The notes: generated by a model not told the origin, from the sequence alone. Counted from the first letter of the stretch, positions 16,925-25,768 are shown. The stretch: 64,000 nucleotides of DNA from Fictibacillus arsenicus (GCF_001999465.1 NZ_MQMF01000002.1:248001-312000); one strand, 5' to 3'. Made by a program: numbers and translations.

Positions 16925-17150
16925 TCTTCTTCATTGACTAGGTGAATGGAGCGCAAGGTGCGTGCCTACCACATGAGAAACTTCTCGCTAGGCATGCGAC
17001 GAGGAATCTCACATCTAGCATTTACTTTTAGACACAGGAGCAAGGATACTTCCTTGAAGCGGTCAGGTGAGACTCCTAACGGCGCATAGCGCATAGGAGA
17101 CTCACCGAACGCCCCGCGGAAAGCGAGCCTCCTGGAGCGGAAATCACCAC
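16925..17150 (+). repeat. Dispersed palindromic intergenic repeat, copy B (long form)
   Basis: Starts at TCTTCATTGACTAGGTGAAT and ends in CCGCGGAAAGCGAGC...GGAGCGGAAATCA. Compared with the short copies it has about 90 extra bases (ending GGCATGCGACGAGGAA and beyond) that are shared with copy D. It fills the 416-bp gap between cwlQ and yjbI. The rest of that gap holds the cwlQ terminator and the yjbI start region. A minus-strand open frame through it is not considered a gene. Confidence 0.85.
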
Positions 17151-17277
17151 CCACGATCAACAAAGATTTCGACTTACATTTTCTAGCGTTAAAATTCCTA
17201 ATGTTCATATTGTTTGCTTACAATTCATGAACCTTGCTACAATAAACTTACAAATTAACGCAAGGAGCTTTTGCACC

Positions 17278-17694
17278 ATGTTTGATGAAACAAAATCACC
17301 ATATTATCTTTTAGGAGAAAAGCAAGGACTCGAAAAGCTTGTAACCACTTTTTACAGTTTGGTAAGTAAAGATCCTATGCTGTCACCTCTGTTTCCAGAT
17401 GATTTAACCGAAACTGCTTATAAACAGACCCGTTTTTTAAGTCAGTTCTTTGGCGGACCGCCGTTATATACAGAAGAATTCGGACATCCTATGCTTAGAG
17501 CTCGTCACATGCCGTTCCCAATCACTAATACTCATGCAAAAGCTTGGATAAACTGTATGGAGCGTGCGATGACAATTGAAAAATTGCAACCTGAACTACA
17601 AGAGTTTTTACTAAGCCGCCTAAAAATGACAGCTTATCATATGGTAAATACGAACGAAGATTCAGAAAGGGGCGAGAATGCTGACACTGTATAA
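17278..17694 (+). CDS. yjbI: Truncated haemoglobin (trHbO, YjbI)
   Basis: A 138-residue group II truncated globin. Recognisable points are FYSLV with the B10 tyrosine near residue 24, RARHMPF holding the proximal histidine near 80, and AWINCM with the group-II tryptophan near 91. Relatives bind oxygen and have been linked to protection of YjbH and to peroxidase activity. The start at 17278 has AAGGAG ten bases upstream; the longer frame has no site. Its end overlaps the yjbH start by 17 bases, so the two are co-translated. Confidence 0.92.
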   Translation: MFDETKSPYYLLGEKQGLEKLVTTFYSLVSKDPMLSPLFPDDLTETAYKQTRFLSQFFGGPPLYTEEFGHPMLRARHMPFPITNTHAKAWINCMERAMTIEKLQPELQEFLLSRLKMTAYHMVNTNEDSERGENADTV

Positions 17695-18578
17695 TTCCAA
17701 TTCCTTTTATGACGATCAAGAGACCAACAAAAGTCAAGCATGTCAAAAGCCATTGGAAATCTATTCTGTCATCGATCCGTTTTGTCCAGAATGCTGGTCA
17801 TTGGAACCTGTTCTTAAGAAACTGCAAGTAGAATATGGACACTATTTCAGACTTCGCAATTTTGTAAGTGGCAGTCTTGAGTCTTTAAATACCTATATAC
17901 CGAAAAGAAAGGGTTAAAACGGCTGAACATATTGCTGAGAAATGGGAAAAAACAGCATCATTATCAGGAATGAGCTGTGATGGTGATGTATGGCTGGAAA
18001 ACCCCATCTCATCTCCGCATAAAGCTACATTAGCTATTAAAGCAGCGGAACTACAAGGCAAACAGCAAGGGATAAAGTTTCTTAGAAAACTTAGAGAGAA
18101 CCTGTTCTTAAACAAACAAAACATTGGCAACGAGGAAGTTCTATTGGAGATTGCCCGTTCTGTCGGCCTTGATGAAGAAGAATTCTTAAATGATTTATCT
18201 TCAGAAGCTGCTATTAAAGCGCTTAGATGCGATTTGAAGTTTTCTCAAGAGATGGATGTAACTCAAATCCCTACTCTCATTGTCTTCAATGACAAAACAG
18301 ATGATGACGGAATTAAAATTTCCGGTTGTTATTCTTATGATGTTTATGTTGAAATCCTAAGAGAAATGTCTGGAGTAGCGATTGAACCAGCACCGCTTCC
18401 TGCCTTAGAAGAATTTCTTGCTAATTACGCTTTTGTCGCTACGAAAGAAGTTTCTGTTGTTTATCAAATCAGCTGTGAAGAAGCTGAAAAACAATTAAAG
18501 AGACTTGTTTTACAGCAAAAAGTTGAACGAGTCCCTGTAAAGTACGGAACTTTCTGGAGATATATTCAAACCCGCTGA
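17678..18578 (+). pseudogene. spxH: spxH (yjbH) interrupted by a frameshift
   Basis: YjbH is the adaptor that presents Spx to ClpXP. Here the N-terminal part (80 codons, with the DPFCPECW thioredoxin-like CxxC motif) stops at 17917. The family sequence then continues in another frame, through [20 protein letters not shown], to 18578 without further stops. Removing one base somewhere in about 17885-17912, an A/G-rich stretch, would give one 299-residue protein, about the normal length. The rest shows no decay, so this is either a recent mutation, a read error or a frameshift event. If genuine, loss of YjbH should stabilise Spx, whose gene lies 6 kb away. An internal ATG at 17970 could at most yield the C-terminal two thirds. 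Confidence 0.8.
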
Positions 18579-18597
18579 GATCATCAGCGGGTTTTTC
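18568..18597 (+). terminator. Terminator of the yjbI-spxH unit
   Basis: AACCCGCTGA/TCAGCGGGTT stem overlapping the stop codon, followed by TTTTCTCATT. Confidence 0.85.
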
Positions 18598-18692
18598 TCA
18601 TTGCAGGAATTATATTTGACTTGTCTGGTGGATTGTTGTTTTTGTTCGTTGGAGATGAAAGTAAAAGCAAGCGAAATGTTAGAAATTACATC

Positions 18693-18790
18693 CTCGCGGG
18701 AATATGTGCTGAACTCGCGGGATTATTGTATATACTCGCGGGAATATCCATGAAACTCGCGGGATTAATACTAAAAGTTCAGGAAATATA
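18693..18790. repeat. 21-bp-pitch array 1 (core CTCGCGGGAWTAT)
   Basis: CTCGCGGG starts at 18693, 18714, 18735 and 18756, exactly 21 bp apart, each followed by AWTA; a degenerate fifth unit starts at 18777. The 8-10 bases between cores vary. It lies just beyond the spxH terminator. Together with the feature below it fills the 459-bp gap before the next small gene. Confidence 0.8.
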
Positions 18791-19037
18791 GAGTTTGAAC
18801 TCCATAAAAAAAAGCTTGGCGTCAGCCAAATTGCTTAATTGTGAACGAATTTGGAGTGAATCCACTCTAAATTGCTGTTTTGTTGCTCATTTCTCTAGAA
18901 ACGTATGGAAAAAAATTGATCAGCTCAAAGAACGTTATTCGTTTCGGCCAAAGGTTTTGTTCTTCTTTTTTTCTTTCTGGACGTGCTTGCATATCCTCCT
19001 TAAAAACCGAATAACATGTACCAAGGAGGGAGATTGA
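18791..19037 (+). other. Structured intergenic leader before a small membrane-protein gene
   Basis: Contains TTGGC/GCCAA (18816-18829) and TTTGGAGTG/CACTCTAAA (18849-18873) hairpins, and a distant inverted pair around 18931-18945 and 19003-19018 (ATTCG...CGAAT). It ends in an AAGGAGGG ribosome-binding site. It could be a long regulatory leader, but no known riboswitch was recognised. Confidence 0.35.
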
Positions 19038-19214
19038 ATGTTTTTAATACTGATTATTGTTAGTTTGATTTCGTTAGCTGGGAGTTTCTATTATTTTGTA
19101 CTCTCCCTATTAAATATGGCTCCCAAAATTGTGGCCGTTCCAAGTCTGTTTATCGCCATATTGATAACGATGCTGTGCTACAATTACCGTTCAAAACTTA
19201 AAAGAATTTTATAA
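19038..19214 (+). CDS. 58-residue membrane peptide
   Basis: ATG with AAGGAGGG eight bases upstream. The peptide has two hydrophobic helices (about residues 2-25 and 31-48) joined by NMAPK and a basic C-terminus (RSKLKRIL), so it should sit in the membrane with the tail inside. It has its own terminator and stands alone between spxH and pepF. Family unknown. The strong start site and terminator support a real gene. Confidence 0.65.
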   Translation: MFLILIIVSLISLAGSFYYFVLSLLNMAPKIVAVPSLFIAILITMLCYNYRSKLKRIL

Positions 19215-19220
19215 AATTAG

Positions 19221-19256
19221 AAAATCCTGTCCGATATACCGGACAGGATTTTTTTA
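19221..19256 (+). terminator. Terminator after the 58-residue gene
   Basis: ATCCTGTCCG/CGGACAGGAT stem with TTTTTTT tail; on the opposite strand it could also serve pepF. Confidence 0.85.
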
Positions 19257-19293
19257 GCTGGTTAAAAAAGGTTGTTTTTGTAGAGCCTTCGTT

Positions 19294-21111
19294 TTATTTC
19301 TCGAACAACAACTCTTCCATCTCGTCTAAAATAGACTCAAATACTTTAAGAGCATCTTCAATTGGTTCTGGAGTCGTCATATCAACACCAGCTTTTTTCA
19401 ATACTTCTATCGGATAATCTGAGCTTCCTGCTTTCAAGAATTCCAGATATCTGTCTACTGCAGGTTTTCCTTCTTCAAGGATCTGTTTGGATAAAGAAGC
19501 AGCTGCAGAGAATCCTGTAGCATATTGATATACATAGAAGTTGTAATAGAAATGAGGAATTCTTGCCCATTCTAATCCAATTTCTTTATCAATCGCAAGG
19601 TCTTCTCCAAAGTACTTCACATTAAGATCGTAATAGATCTTTGTTAGAAGTTCTGGTGTTAAAGGCTCACCTTTTGCAGCGCGAACATGGATTTCCTGTT
19701 CGAACTCAGCAAACATCGTCTGACGGAAAACAGTACCTCTAAATCCTTCTAAGTGGTGATTTAGAAGATATAGCTTTTCTTTCTTATCCGTCGTTTTTTG
19801 CAGCATGTAATGGTTTAGAAGGGCTTCATTACATGTCGATGCCACTTCTGCAACAAAGATAGAATAATCAGCATACGGATACGGCTGGTTTTCACGTGTA
19901 TAGTAGCTGTGCACGGAGTGACCGATCTCATGCGTAAGTGTGAACAAGTTATTTACATTGTCTTGCCAGTTCATTAAGATGTATGGCATTGTACCATAAG
20001 CACCAGAAGAATACGCTCCACTGCGCTTTCCAGCATTCTCATGAACATCAATCCAGCGCTTTTCATAGCCTTCTTTAACGATTGTTTTATACTCTTCACC
20101 CATAGGATCCAAGCTGTCCAACACAAGCTGCTGTGCTTCCTTAAAGCTCACTTCCATCTTTGCATCTTTTACGAGTGGCGTGTACAAGTCGTACATATGG
20201 AGCTCATCAAGACCTAAAGCTTTTTTACGAAGGCGGACATAACGGTGAAGCAAGTGAAGATTATCATTAACCGTTTTTACTAAGTTATCATATACCGCTT
20301 CAGGAATATTATTGTTGTTTAGAGCTGCTTGTCGAGCTGATTCAAAATGTCGAGTTTTCGCAAAGAAATTATCGCGTTTTACCGTACCCGCAAGTGTGCT
20401 TGCAAAAGTGTTTTTATACGAATCATACGTTCCATACACCGCTTTAAACGCATCTTCTCTTACACGGCGATCAGAGCTTTCAAGAAAACGGATGTAGCGG
20501 CCATGCGTAACTTCAATATCTTCTCCATTCTCGTCTTTGATAACAGGGAACTTCAAATCAGCGTTGTTAAGCATACCAAAAGTATTGCTTGAAGTATTAG
20601 CAACCTCTCTGACATCTGCCAAAAGTGCTTCCTCTTCCTTAGAAAGCACATGAGGACGCTGACGGTTGATCTCGTCTAGTGCATGTTTATAAAGTGCAAG
20701 AGGCTCATAGCTTTGAAGGAACTGACTAAGTGCTTCTTCAGAAAGAGATAAAATTTCAGGCACTGCAAAAGAAACAGTGCTGCTTACTTGCGTGGCAAGG
20801 TTAGAAGCACGATCGTTCAATCCTTGATAGAAGGAGTCGGTAGTGTCCTGGTCATATCTCATATGAGCATATGTATAAAGCTTACCAAGCTTTTTAGTTA
20901 CTTCATCTTGTTTTTGCAGATAAGTATAAAGTGTTTCGGCCGATTCCCCTAATTTACCTTGAAAGGATTTAAGCTCCGGAAGCATCTGCTTCGTTTCCTC
21001 AAATTCTTTTTCCCAAACTTCATCCGACGCGTAAATTGCTTCTAAATCCCACGTATCTTCTACGGCAACTTCATTACGCTTAGGCAATGATTTTGTTTTT
21101 GTTTGAGACAT
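19294..21111 (-). CDS. pepF: Oligoendopeptidase F
   Basis: Cytoplasmic M3-family zinc metallopeptidase of 605 residues that cuts short oligopeptides. The zinc motif HEIGHSVHSYY is near residue 395, with the third ligand region EVASTCNEALL about 25 residues later. In B. subtilis extra PepF blocks sporulation by degrading the PhrA peptide. Genes for peptide uptake (opp) are 9 kb away. GGAGGTG precedes the ATG. It follows coiA by 76 bp on the same strand, as in B. subtilis. Confidence 0.95.
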   Translation of the reverse strand: MSQTKTKSLPKRNEVAVEDTWDLEAIYASDEVWEKEFEETKQMLPELKSFQGKLGESAETLYTYLQKQDEVTKKLGKLYTYAHMRYDQDTTDSFYQGLNDRASNLATQVSSTVSFAVPEILSLSEEALSQFLQSYEPLALYKHALDEINRQRPHVLSKEEEALLADVREVANTSSNTFGMLNNADLKFPVIKDENGEDIEVTHGRYIRFLESSDRRVREDAFKAVYGTYDSYKNTFASTLAGTVKRDNFFAKTRHFESARQAALNNNNIPEAVYDNLVKTVNDNLHLLHRYVRLRKKALGLDELHMYDLYTPLVKDAKMEVSFKEAQQLVLDSLDPMGEEYKTIVKEGYEKRWIDVHENAGKRSGAYSSGAYGTMPYILMNWQDNVNNLFTLTHEIGHSVHSYYTRENQPYPYADYSIFVAEVASTCNEALLNHYMLQKTTDKKEKLYLLNHHLEGFRGTVFRQTMFAEFEQEIHVRAAKGEPLTPELLTKIYYDLNVKYFGEDLAIDKEIGLEWARIPHFYYNFYVYQYATGFSAAASLSKQILEEGKPAVDRYLEFLKAGSSDYPIEVLKKAGVDMTTPEPIEDALKVFESILDEMEELLFEK

Positions 21112-21187
21112 ACAAACACCTCCATATAAAATTAAAGAAAATGCATAACATTCTCCTTATGTATATCTACATATTACCAGAAAATGC

Positions 21188-22366
21188 TTATACAAAGTCA
21201 AAAATTACGGCTTTTTCACTGAAAATTTTGTCTTGTTTGAACGCTTCATCAAGCGTTTTAGGATATGGAATGGGTCTCTTTTTTTTATAATGAATGTCAT
21301 TCATTTGCTCAATAATTTGTTCAGATTCCAGAAAGTTTAAATATCCTTTTATGGCACATTGAAAACTTCCTTTTATATAAGGAAGTTTTCTTTCCAACAA
21401 GATCCGTTTTGCCATTAATCTTCTACACTCATTTTCAAGCTGATTCAGAGTAAAGGTTGAAGATAATTTATCAATAAAAAACAATAGATAGGATTGCCAA
21501 ATAAAAGGTGAAGTCTCAAAGAAGTAATAGTTATAGGAAGGCATTCCTGCTAAGGGGGAAAATAAGGTTATTGACCTGTGATTAAAATACATAACTTTCT
21601 TTACATACATAATTGAAGGTGAGACATTTCTATAGGCTGTCATTCTCCATGTCTTTTTTTGATTGTTCCACAATAGGTTTCGATACTCATAACTTTTACT
21701 GTTTAATGTATCAAACATCATGGTCAAATCCAGATTTTTTGCAGAAAATGAATATCCATCTGCTAATACTTTTCTTTGTGAGATTGGTAGAATATTTCTT
21801 AGGAGAAGAAACTGCTGCTGTAAAGGACAAAAATAATTTAAATATAGCTTTCCTGTTTTGTCTCTTTTGGCAGCCGTAAGATCTGTCATCTGCAGTGAAT
21901 ATAAATTCTCTCTTTTCTTATTAATTCTTTTCATGCCAAAAATCCAATCAGATTCAATGCCAATTGATTGATAGCCATTAATTCTGCTAGTAAACATATC
22001 AACATTCAAGGTTGCACATTGGAATTCAATCGCTTGTTTATCTTCATCCAAGTAAATATCCGGCCTTTGGGCTATATCACGAAGATAATGTTCTAAGTAT
22101 AGGTTTTTCTCTTTTCTCTTAAACCAATGGAAAAGACTCTTTTTTCCCATTAAGTGATAGTTTGTTTCCGCTTCATGCAAGCCATCACAAGCATCTTGCG
22201 ACTGATGCGCGAAATGCCAAACATTTTTAGGACCGCACTTAGGAATTACTTTATTCTTACAAACGGGACATAAAAGCAATCCAGTTTTCATTATTGAGTA
22301 CCATTTTTCCTTTGAAGTCTCTCCAGTCATATCAACAAATTGATTTTCATATAGAGCCACTAGCAT
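21188..22366 (-). CDS. coiA: Competence protein CoiA
   Basis: A 392-residue CoiA-family protein, induced with competence and promoting recombination of incoming DNA. The N-terminal zinc-finger-like part CPVCKNKVIPKCG is near residue 33 and is followed by WHFAHQ. The nuclease-like core (EAETNYHLMGK, then RPDIYLDEDKQAIEFQ) is near 65-120. The start at 22366 gives the usual MLVAL-like beginning and has GGGGAGTGGTGA upstream; the longer frame adds 20 unlikely residues. The C-terminal half is only family-like. Confidence 0.85.
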   Translation of the reverse strand: MLVALYENQFVDMTGETSKEKWYSIMKTGLLLCPVCKNKVIPKCGPKNVWHFAHQSQDACDGLHEAETNYHLMGKKSLFHWFKRKEKNLYLEHYLRDIAQRPDIYLDEDKQAIEFQCATLNVDMFTSRINGYQSIGIESDWIFGMKRINKKRENLYSLQMTDLTAAKRDKTGKLYLNYFCPLQQQFLLLRNILPISQRKVLADGYSFSAKNLDLTMMFDTLNSKSYEYRNLLWNNQKKTWRMTAYRNVSPSIMYVKKVMYFNHRSITLFSPLAGMPSYNYYFFETSPFIWQSYLLFFIDKLSSTFTLNQLENECRRLMAKRILLERKLPYIKGSFQCAIKGYLNFLESEQIIEQMNDIHYKKKRPIPYPKTLDEAFKQDKIFSEKAVIFDFV

Positions 22367-22483
22367 TTTTGTCACCACTCCCCTCACATCTACATTAATA
22401 ATGTGGGAAAGAAGCATAAAAAACATTTTAAGCTTTTCTAAAAATTATTCTTTAAAACATTAGAAATCGAGAATACTCTTTAA

Positions 22484-22528
22484 AGAAAAAAATAATAACC
22501 GATTTCAAATATTACTGAAATCGGTTAT
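22484..22528 (-). terminator. Terminator of mecA
   Basis: ATAACCGATTTC/GAAATCGGTTAT stem, followed on the minus strand by a T-rich tail. Confidence 0.8.
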
Positions 22529-22531
22529 AAC

Positions 22532-23203
22532 TTATAATTTGAAATATTTTTGTACATGTTCCAAAGCAGCCTCAGAAACAATGGTTTTGCCATATTCCTC
22601 AATTCGGTATACTGACAAATCTGAGTCATTGCCGTACTCCAGAAGCTGAGCTAATAGATCGTCTTGTTCTCTGTCAGGAGCATCCGGGTTGAATGTCACA
22701 TACAGATAGTACTTGCCTTCAAAGTGAAACAGCGAATTCTCAAATGAGGAAGAATCAATGGTATGGCTGAGAAGAATAACATCTTCAAAATCTCCAAAAG
22801 AAATTAAGAAAGATAAATAATCATCTTCAGCTTCCTCCAGTTCATCGAACTCTTCTTCGTCTGTTTGAAATTGCTGATCCAGCAATTTTTCAATATTTTG
22901 ATCAACAGGCAAGTCTAACTTATCATCACCTATTGGAAGTTCAATCTTTTTACCATCCTTAGACATTTGTGCACGAGTCACAATAATTTCAAGACCTTTA
23001 TCCAGAGCCTGCACTTGAATCCAAAGAGGACCTTCTAATGGAAACTGTTCTTGCTGGTGGGCTTCGTCCATCATCTCCCAGAAGAGTTCTTCTCCTCTTT
23101 CGCGGTCAGCCCATATTTCTTCACGGTCGAATCCGCGATCTTCAATATCTCTGTACGTTATGAAAAATTTAATGGTGAACTCATTCACTCTTTCAATTTC
23201 CAT
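22532..23203 (-). CDS. mecA: Adaptor protein MecA
   Basis: A 223-residue adaptor that directs ComK, ComS and other proteins to the ClpC ATPase. The N-terminal MEIERVNEFTIKFFITY block binds substrates; a very acidic linker lies near residues 105-130 and the C-terminal part (about 135-220) binds ClpC. Length is close to the B. subtilis protein. GAAGGGAGAG precedes the ATG. Order spx-yjbE-mecA-coiA-pepF is conserved, and comZ, another competence regulator, is elsewhere in the window. Confidence 0.95.
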   Translation of the reverse strand: MEIERVNEFTIKFFITYRDIEDRGFDREEIWADRERGEELFWEMMDEAHQQEQFPLEGPLWIQVQALDKGLEIIVTRAQMSKDGKKIELPIGDDKLDLPVDQNIEKLLDQQFQTDEEEFDELEEAEDDYLSFLISFGDFEDVILLSHTIDSSSFENSLFHFEGKYYLYVTFNPDAPDREQDDLLAQLLEYGNDSDLSVYRIEEYGKTIVSEAALEHVQKYFKL

Positions 23204-23360
23204 TTCTGCTTCTCTCCCTTCTCTCCGGTTTGTTCGTGAAGGGATAAATACCCCTAGAAAAAAGCAATGCTTATTACCTTTTATTCCCCAACTAAAATTA
23301 CATCAATCACAATTAAACCTCTTGTACCTTATTCTATGACAAAACAGCTAATCTGGAAAT

Positions 23361-23390
23361 AAAAAAGGCCCGTATTTACTGCCCTTTTTT
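23361..23390. terminator. Bidirectional hairpin between mecA and yjbE
   Basis: AAAAAAGGCC and GCCCTTTTTT can pair with one mismatch around a 10-base loop. It lies upstream of both divergent genes, so it probably insulates them from readthrough. Confidence 0.45.
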
Positions 23391-23424
23391 GTGCCTAGAT
23401 CTATTATAAAAAAACTGCTGCTGC

Positions 23425-23454
23425 TTGACGGAGATGGTCAAGCTGGACTATAAT
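23425..23454 (+). promoter_or_regulatory. Sigma-A promoter of yjbE
   Basis: TTGACG (23425-23430), 18 bp, TATAAT (23449-23454). The longest open frame begins with this same TTG, so the translation start must lie downstream of the promoter. Confidence 0.8.
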
Positions 23455-23526
23455 TCAATGGTCTTTAAGGTTAACATATTGTACCATAACTCACTTGAAA
23501 TTTCATTACATACGGGGGTTTTACTT

Positions 23527-24192
23527 TTGGAAACAGATTTTCTGATATCCCTTTTACAAATTATCGCGATTGATATTCTGCTTGGCGGCGATAACGCTAT
23601 TGTTATAGCCCTTGCTAGCCGAAACTTACCTGAGAAACAGAGAAATAAAGCCATATTCTTGGGAACTGGACTGGCTATAGTAGTGCGTGTAGTATTAACC
23701 ATTGTAGCTGTTTATTTATTAAATATTCCATTCTTATACCTAGCAGGCGGTATTTTACTTCTAATCATAGCGTACAAGCTTATTCTGGAAGAAGATGAAG
23801 AACTTGATGTAAAAGCAGGAAAAAATTTATCTGATGCTGTTAAAACTATTGTATTCGCAGATATTGCTATGGGTCTTGATAATGTTTTAGCAATAGCCGG
23901 GGCAGCACATGGAAATATTATTCTTGTCGTGATTGGTTTATTAGTATCTGTACCAATCATTATATGGGGAAGTAAAATAATATTGCACTTCATGGAACGT
24001 TTTCCTGTATTAATTTATATTGGTTCGGGCGTACTCGCTTTTACCGCAGCAGGTATGATCATTGAAGAAAAAATGCTTCACACGGTTTTTGCAGATAATA
24101 CTATGCTTGAATATGGATTATATTTATTCTTAATCATCGGTGTCTTATTTGCAGGTATTTTGACGAATTCCATTAAAAGAAAAGCAAAGTAA
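23527..24192 (+). CDS. yjbE: TerC-family membrane protein YjbE
   Basis: A 221-residue integral membrane protein of the TerC/YjbE family with about seven hydrophobic segments. The charged family motifs are DILLGGDNAIVIALA near residue 14 and DIAMGLDNVLAIAG near 113. Relatives act in manganese efflux or metallation of exported enzymes. The TTG at 23527 is chosen because the promoter lies inside the longer frame; a GGGGG stretch serves as a modest ribosome-binding site. No yybP-ykoY (Mn2+) riboswitch was seen in the roughly 65-base leader. Confidence 0.82.
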   Translation: METDFLISLLQIIAIDILLGGDNAIVIALASRNLPEKQRNKAIFLGTGLAIVVRVVLTIVAVYLLNIPFLYLAGGILLLIIAYKLILEEDEELDVKAGKNLSDAVKTIVFADIAMGLDNVLAIAGAAHGNIILVVIGLLVSVPIIIWGSKIILHFMERFPVLIYIGSGVLAFTAAGMIIEEKMLHTVFADNTMLEYGLYLFLIIGVLFAGILTNSIKRKAK

Positions 24193-24194
24193 AG

Positions 24195-24235
24195 AAAAAT
24201 AATCCTGCCGGTAGATGCTGGCAGGATTATTTTTA
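24195..24235 (+). terminator. Terminator of yjbE
   Basis: AATAATCCTGCC/GGCAGGATTATT stem with T tail, straight after the stop codon. Confidence 0.85.
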
Positions 24236-24260
24236 TGATTGTTTTGGTTGCTTTTGATAG

Positions 24261-24403
24261 AAGTTAATTTCCGCTCCAGGACTCGCTTTCCGCAGGGTGT
24301 GCGGTAAAACCATTCGCCGCTTTGCGTCATTGAATGGTCTCACCTGTCCCACTCATCCTGCAGGAGTCTCATCCTTGCGCTCCAATTAACTAAGCAATGA
24401 AGA
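24261..24403 (-). repeat. Dispersed palindromic intergenic repeat, copy C (short form)
   Basis: On the minus strand it opens with CTTCATTGCTTAGTTAATTG and ends GGAAAGCGAGTCCTGGAGCGG. It sits between the yjbE and spx terminators. The rest of this 354-bp gap holds only those two hairpins. Confidence 0.85.
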
Positions 24404-24507
24404 AGATCTCTAAAGCAAAAACTGTACCGCACGAATAAAAGATGATTTTCATTTTTCAGTCCCGGCTAAGCGGTGAAATCAACAGTATAACTATTAACAG
24501 TGAACAT

Positions 24508-24546
24508 AAAAAAACTTCCGCACTTTTGACAGCGGAAGTTTTTCTT
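24508..24546 (-). terminator. Terminator of spx
   Basis: AACTTCCGC/GCGGAAGTT stem around a 10-base loop, with runs of A/T on both sides. Confidence 0.8.
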
Positions 24547-24945
24547 TTATTCATTTACAAGACGCTGTGCTTCCATAAGCTGAAAAGTACGTACTCTTCT
24601 TGGCAAGAAACGGCGAATTTCATCTTCGTTATAGCCGACTTGCAGACGCTTTTCATCCAGGATAATAGGTCTTCTCAACAATCCAGGGTGATCAGCAATC
24701 AATTGATATAGATCTTGCAAAGGCATGGATTCAAGATTAATGTTAAGTTCCTGGAACGTTTTTGAACGAGTAGAAATAATCTCGTCAGTACCGTCCTCTG
24801 TCATTCTCAAGATTTGCTTAACTTCTTCTATTGATAAAGGTTCCGAAAAAATGTTTCTTTCTTGATAAGGAATTTCATTTTCTTTTAACCATGCTTTAGC
24901 TTTTCGGCATGATGTACAGCTCGGCGAAGTAAATAGTGTGACCAT
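24547..24945 (-). CDS. spx: Transcriptional regulator Spx
   Basis: A 132-residue ArsC-like protein that binds the RNA polymerase alpha subunit and redirects transcription under thiol and cell-wall stress. The redox CxxC switch is in [12 protein letters not shown] at residue 6; RSKTF and LLRRPIILD with the conserved RPI are present, as is the C-terminal ClpXP-recognised end. AAGGAGAG lies nine bases before the ATG at 24945; a 22-codon longer frame lacks a site. Its ClpXP adaptor gene yjbH is frameshifted in this window, which may raise Spx levels. Confidence 0.95.
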   Translation of the reverse strand: MVTLFTSPSCTSCRKAKAWLKENEIPYQERNIFSEPLSIEEVKQILRMTEDGTDEIISTRSKTFQELNINLESMPLQDLYQLIADHPGLLRRPIILDEKRLQVGYNEDEIRRFLPRRVRTFQLMEAQRLVNE

Positions 24946-25011
24946 ATTGGAACTCTCCTTCCCCTCTCTCTGATTTAGGTACTTTAAAAAAGTTATTAAA
25001 TCATCATTCAT

Positions 25012-25362
25012 AGTATACTACACATTTTACATTTTCGGTAGAGGTTATACAGACTTTTGTACATTTTTACGAAATTGTCATACAAATGTAATACATCTCC
25101 AGATTGTCTTACACAACTTATCCGATAATTTTTCTACATATATATAGACGTATTACCCGAAGATAAGTTTCATAAAACATAAAAAAGATTGTTTTTATAA
25201 CCATTATTGATTTTGTAAGATTTGATTGGTGTAAGTAAGTTCAATTATCGCGGAAGTTGCGATGAACCCACCCTAGCAAGAAATCATTTATGTATGGGAA
25301 ATGGAGTTGCTTCGACACTTTTTCTGCTCCATTTTATCTAATTGCAGCGTCTTACTTTAAAT
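25012..25362. other. AT-rich upstream region of spx, no gene seen
   Basis: Part of a 650-bp gap between spx and the next small gene. It probably holds the spx promoter or promoters. TATAAC at about 25053-25058 on the minus strand is a possible -10, but no matching -35 was convincing. No riboswitch or open frame of note. Confidence 0.3.
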
Positions 25363-25400
25363 CTAACTACTAATTCTTTGTGAAAAGAACAATTGGTTTA

Positions 25401-25484
25401 TGACCGTACAAAAATTGTAGCTGACCGTACAAAAAAGTGGAATGACCGTACAATTTTCCTTCGCCACCGTACAAAAATTTTTAA
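25401..25484. repeat. 21-bp-pitch array 2 (core TGACCGTACAA)
   Basis: TGACCGTACAA starts at 25401, 25422 and 25443, with a variant (CCACCGTACAA) at 25464: four units exactly 21 bp apart, with variable 8-10 base fillers. On the minus strand the units read as seven-codon repeats with the shared peptide FCTV/NCTV. Confidence 0.8.
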
Positions 25485-25595
25485 TCATATACAAATATGT
25501 ACGCCTAACAAAGACACTCTCCATTAAACCAGACTTTGCATGCTCTTTTGACAATACATTCTGAAATAAAAGAAGAGTGGATTTAACCACTCTTT

Positions 25596-25730
25596 TTAGG
25601 CAATTGTTTTATTTACTTGTGATGCAGGTCCTTTTCGCGGAATACTTGGTTTAAGATTCTTCAGGTTTTTCTTAAGCATCTCTTTCCATAATTCACGCTT
25701 TGTTTTTTTCTTCTTATCTTTTTGTTTCAT
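25596..25730 (-). CDS. 44-residue basic peptide
   Basis: ATG preceded by AAAGGAGGAGC. The peptide is very lysine rich (MKQKDKKKKTKRELWKE at the start) and ends with PSIPRKGPASQVNKTIA. No cysteine or membrane segment. It follows yjbC by 38 bp on the same strand. Family unknown; it may bind nucleic acid or ribosomes, but nothing proves this. Confidence 0.55.
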   Translation of the reverse strand: MKQKDKKKKTKRELWKEMLKKNLKNLKPSIPRKGPASQVNKTIA

Positions 25731-25768
25731 AATGCCTGCTCCTCCTTTAACAAGGAAAATAGTAATAA

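Noticed and set aside
23391-23526. yybP-ykoY (manganese) riboswitch before yjbE
   Set aside because: Expected for some TerC genes, but the conserved sequence blocks are absent and the promoter leaves a leader of only about 65 bases.
23425-23526. Longer N-terminus for YjbE
   Set aside because: The presumed start codon is the first triplet of the -35 box, so it cannot be in the mRNA.
25401-25484. Regularly spaced repeats considered as a CRISPR array
   Set aside because: Pitch is only 21 bp, cores are about 11 bp and degenerate, and there are no cas genes.
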